Made by a program: the position numbers and the translations under genes
Shown here: positions 1-6,745 of the stretch, one piece after another
Layout of the letters: every line of letters starts with the position of its first letter
Position numbering within the stretch: position 1 is the first letter of the stretch
Notes under the pieces: model-generated
Database searches by the model: none
The model's input: only the letters and a program-made list of their open reading frames with translations
Told to the model about the DNA's origin: nothing
NCBI RefSeq assembly: GCF_003710915.1
Contig: NZ_RHHR01000040.1
Coordinates: 1 to 52,699, forward strand
DNA from: Brevibacillus invocatus
GTDB lineage: Bacteria; Bacillota; Bacilli; Brevibacillales; Brevibacillaceae
Direction: 5' to 3'
DNA length: 52,699 bases

Positions 1-2
1 GC

Positions 3-302
3 AATTATGAAATTGATTCATCTAATAACGAAGAATTAGAAGGTTATTCTGTATGCAATATTTATAACCTCGTGGATGCACTAGATTTGGCTAACTCAGA
101 TTATACAGAATTTGAATTAGATGAGAATGAAAAAGTCCTCTCTGTAAAAAAGTATGCGCTCAAATATAGTGAGTTGAAAGAAGTGCATCTTCTTAGACTA
201 ACTGATGATCCGTTTGGAATTTTTGTTTCGGAAATTGTAAAAAAAACGTTGAATGAGAATAATATTACTGGTTGCGATTTCTTAGAAGTAAGAGTTAGCT
301 AA
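3..302 (+). CDS. C-terminal part of an Imm11/DUF1629-like immunity protein (5' end outside window)
   Basis: The reading frame is open from the first bases of the window to the TAA at 300-302, so the gene starts upstream of the window. The visible 99 residues are acidic and end in a pattern typical of the Imm11/DUF1629 family of polymorphic-toxin immunity proteins: a hydrophobic 'LLRLTDDPFGIFVSE' segment, a helix with two lysines, then 'NNITGCDFLEV'. Members of that family are cytoplasmic proteins thought to neutralise a cognate contact-dependent or secreted toxin; that role is family knowledge, and no toxin gene is visible here. Base composition is clearly more AT-rich than the rest of the window, which suggests transfer. 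The GTG at 72 is an internal codon rather than the start. A terminator hairpin follows at about 320. The family assignment comes from remembered motifs and is moderately sure. Confidence 0.6.
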   Translation, partial: NYEIDSSNNEELEGYSVCNIYNLVDALDLANSDYTEFELDENEKVLSVKKYALKYSELKEVHLLRLTDDPFGIFVSEIVKKTLNENNITGCDFLEVRVS

Positions 303-319
303 ATCATTTTAGATCATTT

Positions 320-361
320 CCCCCAAATGAGTAAACAACTACTTGTTTGGGGTTTCTTTTT
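320..361 (+). terminator. Rho-independent terminator after the immunity gene
   Basis: The arms CCCCAAA (321-327) and TTTGGGG (346-352) can pair, the interior can partly extend the stem, and TTTCTTTTT follows. It lies 18 bases after the stop codon. Confidence 0.7.
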
Positions 362-730
362 GTTCATGCAGCCGCCCTCGAACAGGGGGTGGGGTAGCGA
401 ATGAATCACCTTACCTCTAGTTTAAGAACATAACCCTTGTTCTGTCCGTACCTATATTCACGAAATGGAAAAGTCTAAAACAATCTGGGGTAACGTACCA
501 GTTTATATATAGCATTTGGGAAGGACATGTATAACGATAGCCGACTTTCCTACTTCTAAAGTGCTATTTATTATCTACGTTTTTTATCTCATCAATAGAT
601 TGTGTGAATGACGAACAATACAATAAAACATTGGAAATTAAGACGAGTGCAGGTATTGGGAGCTTAAGAGAAAGTTAGCGCACCAACAGATGTTACAAAA
701 ACACACAACAAAAAGTGAATCACAAACAAA
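362..730. other. AT-rich stretch without a credible gene
   Basis: No open frame here has both a start codon and a ribosome binding site. One plus-strand frame (541-677) is open for 45 codons and ends in 'YNKTLEIKTSAGIGSLRES', but it lacks a plausible start and may be debris of an older gene. Nothing else was recognised. Confidence 0.5.
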
Positions 731-732
731 AC

Positions 733-820
733 TTGTTCAATTAACACAAAAAACATTTAAAACCTTGACAAAATTGTTCAAAAAAAACATACTAACACTA
801 TAAAATGTTCGAAATGAACA
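733..820 (+). promoter_or_regulatory. Repeated TTGTTCA-type operator candidates
   Basis: The motif TTGTTCA occurs at 733-739 and 774-780, and a palindromic variant TGTTC-GAAAT-GAACA lies at 806-820. They flank and overlap the promoter of the DeoR-led operon, so they are the natural candidates for binding sites of that regulator. This is inferred from position and repetition only. Confidence 0.45.
765..793 (+). promoter_or_regulatory. SigA-type promoter of the threonate operon
   Basis: A perfect -35 TTGACA (765-770) is followed after 17 bases by CATACT (788-793), a 4/6 match to the -10 consensus. It lies about 40 bases before the DeoR start and overlaps one copy of the TTGTTCA motif. Confidence 0.6.
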
Positions 821-833
821 AAGGGTGATGACT

Positions 834-1607
834 TTGTTACCACAAGAGCGAAGAAAATGGATTTTGGAACAGCTAAGCAAGGACGAGAAAATCGATATTG
901 ATCAACTTGCTGAACAGCTCAACGTATCAGCCATGACCATTCGCCGGGATCTCTCTACCCTGGAAGAAGAAGAGAAGATCATCCGTACATTCGGAGGGGC
1001 GATTCTCAACAAGCCCTTGATCATGGAAACACCTTTTCTCACAAAAGAGGGAAAATACAGCAGCCAAAAACGGCAAATCGCCCGAAAGGCTGTGACACTC
1101 GTTTCGGATCACTCGACGATACTATTGGATTCTGGAACAACCAACCTGGAGATTGCCAGATTGCTTAAGGATAAAAAACACCTGACTGTGATCACCAATG
1201 ATATCAAAATCGCTGCCGAGCTGATGGACAGTGAGGTAAAGGTCATCGTGACAGGCGGGGAGCTGCAAAATGGTGTAGGCGCGTTGTTTGGCCCGCTCAC
1301 GGAGCAGATCCTGAAAAATATCCACGTTGATCTGTTTTTCCTGGGTGCTCATGCAGTCCATCTGGACGCGGGTATTACGGTAACTACCTTTGAAAAGGCT
1401 TCCATTAAAAAAATGATGATAGAAGCAGCAGGAACCACCTGGTTAGTAGCGGATTCCAGCAAGTTTGACCAGAAGTCGTTTACGAAGGTCTGCGATCTTG
1501 CAAGTCTTGACGGATTGATTACAGATGATGGGTTAACAGCAGAAGACAAGGAAAAGCTAAAAGAACATCTGAAAGTTGTGACAGCAGAGGTGGGAGAGGC
1601 CACATGA
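834..1607 (+). CDS. DeoR-family transcriptional regulator of the acid-sugar operon
   Basis: This is a DeoR-family repressor of about 257 residues, the usual family length. Residues 1-57 form the winged-helix domain, with the family signature around 'VSAMTIRRDLSTLEEE' followed by 'IIRTFGGA'. The rest is the DeoRC sugar-phosphate-sensing domain, with 'LLDSGTTNLEIARLL', 'VITNDIKIA' and a late 'VADSSKFDQKSF'. I prefer the TTG at 834 as start: it gives the usual MLPQERR beginning and stands 6 bases after AAGGGTG, whereas ATG 828 and GTG 825 lie on or against the Shine-Dalgarno. The stop overlaps the kinase start in an ATGA, so the two are translationally coupled. It probably controls its own operon in response to a phosphorylated intermediate; the ligand is not shown by the sequence. 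Confidence 0.88.
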   Translation: MLPQERRKWILEQLSKDEKIDIDQLAEQLNVSAMTIRRDLSTLEEEEKIIRTFGGAILNKPLIMETPFLTKEGKYSSQKRQIARKAVTLVSDHSTILLDSGTTNLEIARLLKDKKHLTVITNDIKIAAELMDSEVKVIVTGGELQNGVGALFGPLTEQILKNIHVDLFFLGAHAVHLDAGITVTTFEKASIKKMMIEAAGTTWLVADSSKFDQKSFTKVCDLASLDGLITDDGLTAEDKEKLKEHLKVVTAEVGEAT

Positions 1608-2890
1608 AAATTGGAGTCATTGCAGATGACCTGACAGGGGCGAACGCGACTGGCGTGAGGCTCGCCCGGCAAGGCTTTGAGGCAGCGACGATGGTGCATT
1701 TCAACAATCATCCTACATCGGAATCGTACAACGCGGTATGCGTGGATACGGATAGCCGATATGCGAGAGCAGAAGTGGCGCAGCTGAGAGTCAAGACCGT
1801 TTTGGATAATCTCACAAAATGGGGCGCCGATGTCATCTGCAAGCGCATCGACAGTACAGTCCGGGGCAATATTGGTGTAGAAATCGATACCGTATTGTCC
1901 GAGCTTGGTGAAAAAGCGATTGCGGTGGTGGTAGCGTCCTACCCGGATTCGGGGCGAATTACCTCTGGGGGCTATCTGCTGGTAAATGGCATCCCCCTGC
2001 AGGCGACGGATGTAGCAAAAGATCCTGTCGCTCCGCTCACCGAATCGTATGTGCCGGCCATTGTGCAAAAACAAAGCAGCTATCCAGTTTCGTACATTCC
2101 GCTGGAGACGGTTTTGGCTGGCGCGCTGGAAACGGAACAGGCTATGCGCACGCTGATCTCAGAGGGCAAACGGATCTTGGTCATGGATGCCGTGACCGAT
2201 GAGGAGATCGAATCGATTGCCAAAGCGATGGCCGCGATTAAGGATTACCAGATGATTCCCGTTGATCCTGGGCCGTTGTCCTCTATCTATTCCAAGGTGT
2301 ATACCCGCCAGCATGCAAGCGACAAAAAGATTCTGGTGACGGTGGGGAGCATCACCTCCAATGCGGCAGGTCAATTGCAATATCTGGTGGAAAAAACGAA
2401 TGCCCAACCGATCTACGTGGACGCTAAAAAGCTGGCGAGCATGAACGAATCGTGGGACGAAGAGACCAATCGTGTGATTCAGGTCGTTTTGGAGGAAATG
2501 AAGAAGCAGTCTATCCTGATCATCACGACGAATTCTCCCTTCGCCGAACCGCTGAACCTGAAGGAGATCGCCAAAGAGCAGCAGACGACACAGGAAAGTC
2601 TGGCGAAGCGCATTGCCGACGGGCTGGGGAAAATTACGCGCCTGGTGATTCAGAAGAGCGAGTACGAAATCGGCGGCTGCTTCACCAGTGGCGGAGATGT
2701 GACGGCATCCCTCTGCGCGATTGGCGGTGCAGAAGGAATCAAGCTGGAAGTAGAGGTACTCCCGCTGGTGGCATATGGTCACCTGATCGGAGGGTATCTG
2801 GATGGCATTCCTCTTGTCACCAAAGGCGGTATGGCAGGCGATAAGAAAGCCATCTACACAAGCATTCAATTTCTTTTGGCAAAATGTTAA
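1604..2890 (+). CDS. dtnK: Four-carbon acid sugar kinase, DUF1537 family (D-threonate/D-erythronate kinase type)
   Basis: A 428-residue DUF1537 kinase. The N-terminal domain opens with 'IGVIADDLTGANATG' and has 'CKRIDSTVRGN' near residue 85. The C-terminal nucleotide-binding domain has 'TSGGDVTASLC' and ends with 'LVTKGGMAGD'. Established work on the family shows ATP-dependent 4-phosphorylation of threonate or erythronate. The PdxA2-like enzyme directly downstream is the usual partner that oxidises and decarboxylates 4-phospho-D-threonate or 4-phospho-D-erythronate to dihydroxyacetone phosphate, so this is best read as DtnK. The exact stereoisomer cannot be fixed from sequence. The start overlaps the regulator stop (ATGA), and the next gene follows after 12 bases with a strong AAGGAGG. 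Confidence 0.87.
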   Translation: MKIGVIADDLTGANATGVRLARQGFEAATMVHFNNHPTSESYNAVCVDTDSRYARAEVAQLRVKTVLDNLTKWGADVICKRIDSTVRGNIGVEIDTVLSELGEKAIAVVVASYPDSGRITSGGYLLVNGIPLQATDVAKDPVAPLTESYVPAIVQKQSSYPVSYIPLETVLAGALETEQAMRTLISEGKRILVMDAVTDEEIESIAKAMAAIKDYQMIPVDPGPLSSIYSKVYTRQHASDKKILVTVGSITSNAAGQLQYLVEKTNAQPIYVDAKKLASMNESWDEETNRVIQVVLEEMKKQSILIITTNSPFAEPLNLKEIAKEQQTTQESLAKRIADGLGKITRLVIQKSEYEIGGCFTSGGDVTASLCAIGGAEGIKLEVEVLPLVAYGHLIGGYLDGIPLVTKGGMAGDKKAIYTSIQFLLAKC

Positions 2891-2902
2891 GGAGGAACAA
2901 AA

Positions 2903-3919
2903 ATGATGACAACACAGAGAGCGATTATTGCGATTCCGATGGGGGACCCGGCAGGGATTGGACCAGAGATTACGATGAAATCGCTGACGAAAAAAGAAAT
3001 CTACGATGTATGCAAGCCGCTGGTCATTGGCGATGCCAAGGTTCTCGCCAAAGCCATTGAGATCGTACAAGCGGATTTGAAAATCAACAAAGTGAGCTCT
3101 CCTGCTGAAGGAAAATACGAGCTGGGAACAGTCGATGTCATCGACCTGGACAATATCGATATCGAGAAGCTGGAATACGGTCAAGTATCGGCACAAGGCG
3201 GCCAAGGCGCATTTGAATACATCAAAAAATCAGTAGATCTGGCCATGAATGGCGAAGTGAAAGCACTGGCGACAACACCGATCAACAAGGAGTCTCTGCA
3301 AGCGGCGAAGGTGCCTTTCATCGGTCATACCGAAATGCTCGAATCGCTCACGAACACCAAAGATCCGTTGACCATGTTTGAAGTGAACGGCATGCGCATC
3401 TTCTTCCTGACGCGCCATCTATCCTTGAAGGATGCGATTGCGCAGATGACCAAAGAACGCGTGCAGGACTACCTGGTTCGCTGCGATCAAGCTCTGAAGC
3501 GGCTGGGTGTCGAATCGAGGAAAATCGCGGTGGCCGGCCTGAATCCACATAGCGGTGAGGGCGGATTGTTCGGCAGGGAAGAAGTGGATGAAATCAAGCC
3601 GGGTGTTGAGGCAGGCAGACAGGCAGGTATTGATGCTGTAGGACCAGTACCAGCGGATTCTGTCTTCTTCCAGGCGCTGCATGGAAGATATGATGCCGTC
3701 TTGTCTCTCTACCATGACCAGGGACATATCGCGGCGAAAATGACAGATTTCCACAGAACCATCTCGATTACCAACGGATTGCCTTTCCTGCGCACCTCTG
3801 TTGACCACGGTACCGCTTTTGACATCGCTGGGAAAAACATCGCGGAGAGCATCAGTATGGAAGAGTGCATCAAGCTCGCAGCACAATACGCACCTAAGTT
3901 TACAAGCAATACGCTATAA
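2903..3919 (+). CDS. pdxA2: 4-phospho-D-threonate 3-dehydrogenase (PdxA2 family)
   Basis: This is a 338-residue member of the PdxA family of NAD-dependent, metal-dependent oxidative decarboxylases. The motifs seen are '[13 protein letters not shown]' at the N-terminus, 'TTPINKESL' followed by 'FIGHTEML' around residues 113-145, '[10 protein letters not shown]' near 270, and '[13 protein letters not shown]' near 300; the histidines in GHTE, YHDQGH and VDHG fit the metal site. PdxA proper makes vitamin B6. The location between a DUF1537 kinase and a permease, with no other B6 genes, points instead to PdxA2 acting on 4-phospho-D-threonate (or erythronate) to give dihydroxyacetone phosphate and CO2. 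The start ATG is preceded by AAGGAGGAACAAAA. Confidence 0.88.
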   Translation: MMTTQRAIIAIPMGDPAGIGPEITMKSLTKKEIYDVCKPLVIGDAKVLAKAIEIVQADLKINKVSSPAEGKYELGTVDVIDLDNIDIEKLEYGQVSAQGGQGAFEYIKKSVDLAMNGEVKALATTPINKESLQAAKVPFIGHTEMLESLTNTKDPLTMFEVNGMRIFFLTRHLSLKDAIAQMTKERVQDYLVRCDQALKRLGVESRKIAVAGLNPHSGEGGLFGREEVDEIKPGVEAGRQAGIDAVGPVPADSVFFQALHGRYDAVLSLYHDQGHIAAKMTDFHRTISITNGLPFLRTSVDHGTAFDIAGKNIAESISMEECIKLAAQYAPKFTSNTL

Positions 3920-3960
3920 TTCAGGGACCGCGGGCTTGTTTGGCTAGAATGAGAGACTTG

Positions 3961-3989
3961 TGATGAAGGGCGAATAGCGCCCTTCATTA
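3961..3989 (+). terminator. Hairpin between pdxA2 and the permease gene
   Basis: The arms TGATGAAGGGCG (3961-3972) and CGCCCTTCATTA (3978-3989) pair with one mismatch around a 5-base loop. No T-run follows, so it is more likely an mRNA-stabilising or partial attenuating element than a full terminator. Confidence 0.45.
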
Positions 3990-4003
3990 CAAATCCATTC
4001 AAA

Positions 4004-4017
4004 TGTAAACACTTTCA
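4004..4017 (+). promoter_or_regulatory. cre-like site (catabolite control)
   Basis: TGTAAACACTTTCA matches the CcpA consensus TGWAANCGNTNWCA with a single mismatch. It lies 20 bases before the permease start, so carbon-catabolite repression of sugar-acid uptake is plausible. Confidence 0.5.
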
Positions 4018-4037
4018 CACAAAGGAGGATCAGAGGT

Positions 4038-5411
4038 ATGGACGTTTCAGGAACGCAAATGGTGGTTGGCTTGGTTTTAGCGGTCGTTATCTTGATTTTT
4101 CTCGTATTAAGAACAAAGATTCATGCTTTTCTAGCGCTGATCATCGCAGCATCCATTGCAGGAATTGTAGGAGGAATGGCTCCGGTAAAAGTAGCGGACA
4201 CCATTTCAGCAGGTTTTGGGAGTACCCTTGCATCCATCGGGATCATCATCGGTTTGGGTGTCATGATCGGGCGGATTCTTGAGGTGTCCGGGGCTGCTGA
4301 GACCCTTGCTTATTCCTTGATTCGATTTGTAGGCAAGAAAAAAGAAGAATGGGCGATGGCGATTGCTGGTTATATCGTTTCCATTCCGATCTTCGTGGAC
4401 TCTGCCTTTGTTATTTTAAACCCATTGGTAAAAGCGCTTTCAAAGAAAACAGGGAAATCGGTCATCTCCTTAGGTGTAGCGTTGGCTGTCGGTCTTGTGA
4501 TAACGCACTCGTTGGTGCCGCCTACGCCAGGTCCTTTGGGTGTTGCAGGGATTTTTGGAGTCGACATCGGACTGATGATCGCTTTGGGTCTGTTGTTCGG
4601 TATTCCGATCATGATCGTGGGCGTTTTGTATGCGAAATGGCTGGGCAACAGGATTTATCAAATTCCGGATGATTCAGATGCAGGTTTCTCCAGACCAGAT
4701 ACCAAAATCGCGTACCAGGAGTTTTTGGATTTGGCTGATAAAAAATCGGCTGAGCTGCCTTCTTTGTCAAAATCCTTGCTGCCGATTCTCATCCCGATCA
4801 TTCTTATTTTCCTGAACACCACGCTTTCCGCGATGGAGCTGACTACCGGTTTCTATGAAATTTTGATCTTCTTGGGTAAACCGATTATCGCCGTCAGCAT
4901 TGGCTTGATCGCAGCTATCTACGCGTTGGCTGGACATCTGAGCCGTTCCGCGACACTCGACCGGATGGAAGAGGGAATCCAAACAGCCGGGATCATTATT
5001 CTCGTTACCGGTGCAGGTGGCGCTCTTGGTGCCGTATTGCGTGAGAGCGGTGCAGGGGATTTCATCGCAGGTAAAATTGCGGAATTGCCTCTGCCAGCGA
5101 TTCTCATCCCATTCTTTGTCGCTACGCTCGTCCGTCTGGTTCAAGGTAGCGGAACCGTAGCGATGGTGACAGCAGCTTCTATTTCCGCGCCGATTCTGGC
5201 TAACATGGAAGTGAATATGGCACTGGCAGCTCAAGCGGCTGCGATGGGTTCGATGATCTTCTCCTATTTCAACGACAGCTTGTTCTGGGTCGTAAACCGT
5301 ATGCTGGGTATTAAAAATGTAAAAGAGCAAATCATGGTTTGGTCTGTTCCGACTACGATTTCCTGGTTTGTCGGTCTGGTTTGTCTCTTGATCGCGAATA
5401 TGTTTATGTAA
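4038..5411 (+). CDS. GntP-family sugar-acid permease
   Basis: A very hydrophobic 457-residue protein with about 12 membrane segments and the GntP-family look: N-terminal 'VVGLVLAVVILIFLVL', a 'THSLVPPTPGPLGVAGIFGVD' region around residue 155, and 'VRLVQGSGTVAMVTAASI' near 365. Family members are proton symporters for gluconate and related aldonic acids in the cytoplasmic membrane. Placed last in an operon with a threonate-type kinase and PdxA2, it most likely imports D-threonate or D-erythronate. It has a strong AAAGGAGGAT before the start, a cre-like site just upstream, and a terminator just downstream. Confidence 0.85.
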   Translation: MDVSGTQMVVGLVLAVVILIFLVLRTKIHAFLALIIAASIAGIVGGMAPVKVADTISAGFGSTLASIGIIIGLGVMIGRILEVSGAAETLAYSLIRFVGKKKEEWAMAIAGYIVSIPIFVDSAFVILNPLVKALSKKTGKSVISLGVALAVGLVITHSLVPPTPGPLGVAGIFGVDIGLMIALGLLFGIPIMIVGVLYAKWLGNRIYQIPDDSDAGFSRPDTKIAYQEFLDLADKKSAELPSLSKSLLPILIPIILIFLNTTLSAMELTTGFYEILIFLGKPIIAVSIGLIAAIYALAGHLSRSATLDRMEEGIQTAGIIILVTGAGGALGAVLRESGAGDFIAGKIAELPLPAILIPFFVATLVRLVQGSGTVAMVTAASISAPILANMEVNMALAAQAAAMGSMIFSYFNDSLFWVVNRMLGIKNVKEQIMVWSVPTTISWFVGLVCLLIANMFM

Positions 5412-5424
5412 GACAGGCACTACG

Positions 5425-5492
5425 CACCCCCTAGCAGGACATGGGTATCACCTTTCGAGGTTGATCCGCTGTTCCAGCAGGGGGTGTTTTTT
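5425..5492 (+). terminator. Terminator of the threonate operon
   Basis: CACCCCCT (5425-5432) pairs with AGGGGGTG (5479-5486), a second internal stem is possible around GGTATCACC/GGTTGATCC, and TTTTTT follows. Confidence 0.8.
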
Positions 5493-5557
5493 GCGTTTTG
5501 ATCGGATGCGGAAGAGGCACATCTTTGCTTGAATAGCACAAAAATTTCGTTAATAGT

Positions 5558-5587
5558 TTGACAGAGTACTTAACGAACGCATACAAT
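5558..5587 (+). promoter_or_regulatory. SigA promoter of the TAXI-TRAP genes
   Basis: A perfect TTGACA (5558-5563) and TACAAT (5582-5587, 5/6) stand 18 bases apart, 71 bases before the receptor gene start. Confidence 0.65.
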
Positions 5588-5611
5588 ATGATTAATTAAT
5601 TTCATGGTTAA

Positions 5612-5634
5612 GAAATATTTGAAAAAAATATTTC
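5612..5634 (+). promoter_or_regulatory. 9-bp inverted repeat in the TRAP leader, possible operator
   Basis: GAAATATTT and AAATATTTC are perfect 9-base arms around GAAAA, between the promoter and the ribosome binding site. It has no G+C clamp or T-run of a terminator, so a protein-binding site is the more likely reading. The binding protein is unknown. Confidence 0.4.
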
Positions 5635-5657
5635 AAAGCAAATCAAGGGGGTAGACG

Positions 5658-6674
5658 ATGAAAAAGACTGGCTTTCGATTTGGGGCATTTCTTCTATTAT
5701 CTATGACTTTGGCTTTGACTGCTTGCAGCGGGGGGCAAGACTCTTCGGCTGTGCCGGGTGGAGGAGCGGCCAAGCAGGATGACTTCCGAACGGATATTCA
5801 GATTGGGACTGGGAGTACAGGCGGTACCTATTTTCCTTTAGGTCAGGAAATCTCCAATCTGCTGAATGCGAATGTGAAGGTGGATGGGTTTAATTCCAGT
5901 GCTGTTGCTTCTGGAGCTTCGGTAGACAATCTGGCGAAAATCGGGCGCGGCGAGATGCAAATGGGAATGACCGTGCATTTAACTGCGCTGGGAGCAGTAA
6001 ATGGCAAAGATGATTTTGAGGGAACAAAGGTAGAAAACTTCGGTTTTATGGGCCACATCTACCCGGAGGTTATGCAGGTCGTTTCCTTGAAATCCAAGGG
6101 AATTCAATCGATTGCTGATCTGAAAGGCAAAAAAGTGGCAATCGGGCCAGCGGGGAGCGGAACACAATTCGCAGCAAAGCTGGTGTTGGAGGCTTACGGG
6201 ATCAAAGACGGAGATTACGAGGCATTCCAGGAAGGCTTCGGCGATGCAAAAGGCAAACTGCAGGATGGGGTCATTGATGCTTCTTTCGGATTGCTGGGAT
6301 TGCCCGCCTCCAGCATCGACGAGCTGCAAGCCCAGACGAAAAATGTGCAGTACTTGCCGATCGAAGGGGATGCACTGAAGTACGTGGAGGACCATAGCGA
6401 TTACGGCGCATTTGAAATTCCGGCAGATACATACACCTGGTTGGATAAGCCGGTAAGCACGGTGTCCGCATATGCCATTATGGTAGGTTCCACCAACCAG
6501 ATCAGCGAAGAGCTGGGATATGAGATTACCAAGGCCATGTTTGAGAATGCCGGGCAAATCACGCATCAGCAAGGAAGCAATCTGACAAAAGAAAATGCGC
6601 TGAAAGGCTCTGAGGGACTTCCTTTTCATCCAGGTGCTGAAAAATACTTTAAAGAAGCAGGAATCTTGAAGTAG
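5658..6674 (+). CDS. TAXI-family TRAP transporter substrate-binding lipoprotein
   Basis: A 338-residue lipoprotein. A Lys-Lys start, hydrophobic core and lipobox LTAC place the modified cysteine near residue 23. The mature protein has the TAXI signature 'IGTGSTGGTYFPLGQEI' near residue 50, then 'DLKGKKVAIGPAGSGT' near 155 and 'FQEGFGDAKGKLQDG' near 193. Family members bind small organic acids outside the membrane and hand them to a DctMQ-type permease. The substrate cannot be read from sequence; the position after a threonate operon invites but does not prove an acid-sugar or dicarboxylate ligand. The fused TRAP permease follows, separated by a short hairpin. Confidence 0.88.
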   Translation: MKKTGFRFGAFLLLSMTLALTACSGGQDSSAVPGGGAAKQDDFRTDIQIGTGSTGGTYFPLGQEISNLLNANVKVDGFNSSAVASGASVDNLAKIGRGEMQMGMTVHLTALGAVNGKDDFEGTKVENFGFMGHIYPEVMQVVSLKSKGIQSIADLKGKKVAIGPAGSGTQFAAKLVLEAYGIKDGDYEAFQEGFGDAKGKLQDGVIDASFGLLGLPASSIDELQAQTKNVQYLPIEGDALKYVEDHSDYGAFEIPADTYTWLDKPVSTVSAYAIMVGSTNQISEELGYEITKAMFENAGQITHQQGSNLTKENALKGSEGLPFHPGAEKYFKEAGILK

Positions 6675-6687
6675 CTTGCAAGAATGG

Positions 6688-6722
6688 ACCGGATCGCTCG
6701 CTATCCGGTTCTCTTTGTTTGA
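6688..6722 (+). terminator. Attenuating hairpin between receptor and permease genes
   Basis: ACCGGAT (6688-6694) pairs with ATCCGGT (6703-6709), followed by a pyrimidine-rich CTCTTTGTTT. A leaky terminator here would give more receptor than permease, as is usual for binding-protein transporters. Confidence 0.5.
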
Positions 6723-6745
6723 ACAAGTAAAAAAGGGGTGATTTG

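Noticed and set aside
541..677. 45-codon open frame ending LEIKTSAGIGSLRES.
   Set aside because: It has no start with a ribosome binding site; kept only as possible debris.
1349..2074. Long open frames on the minus strand through the kinase and PdxA2 genes (also 2159-3205).
   Set aside because: They mirror real genes in high-GC third positions, lack ribosome binding sites and have no recognisable domains.
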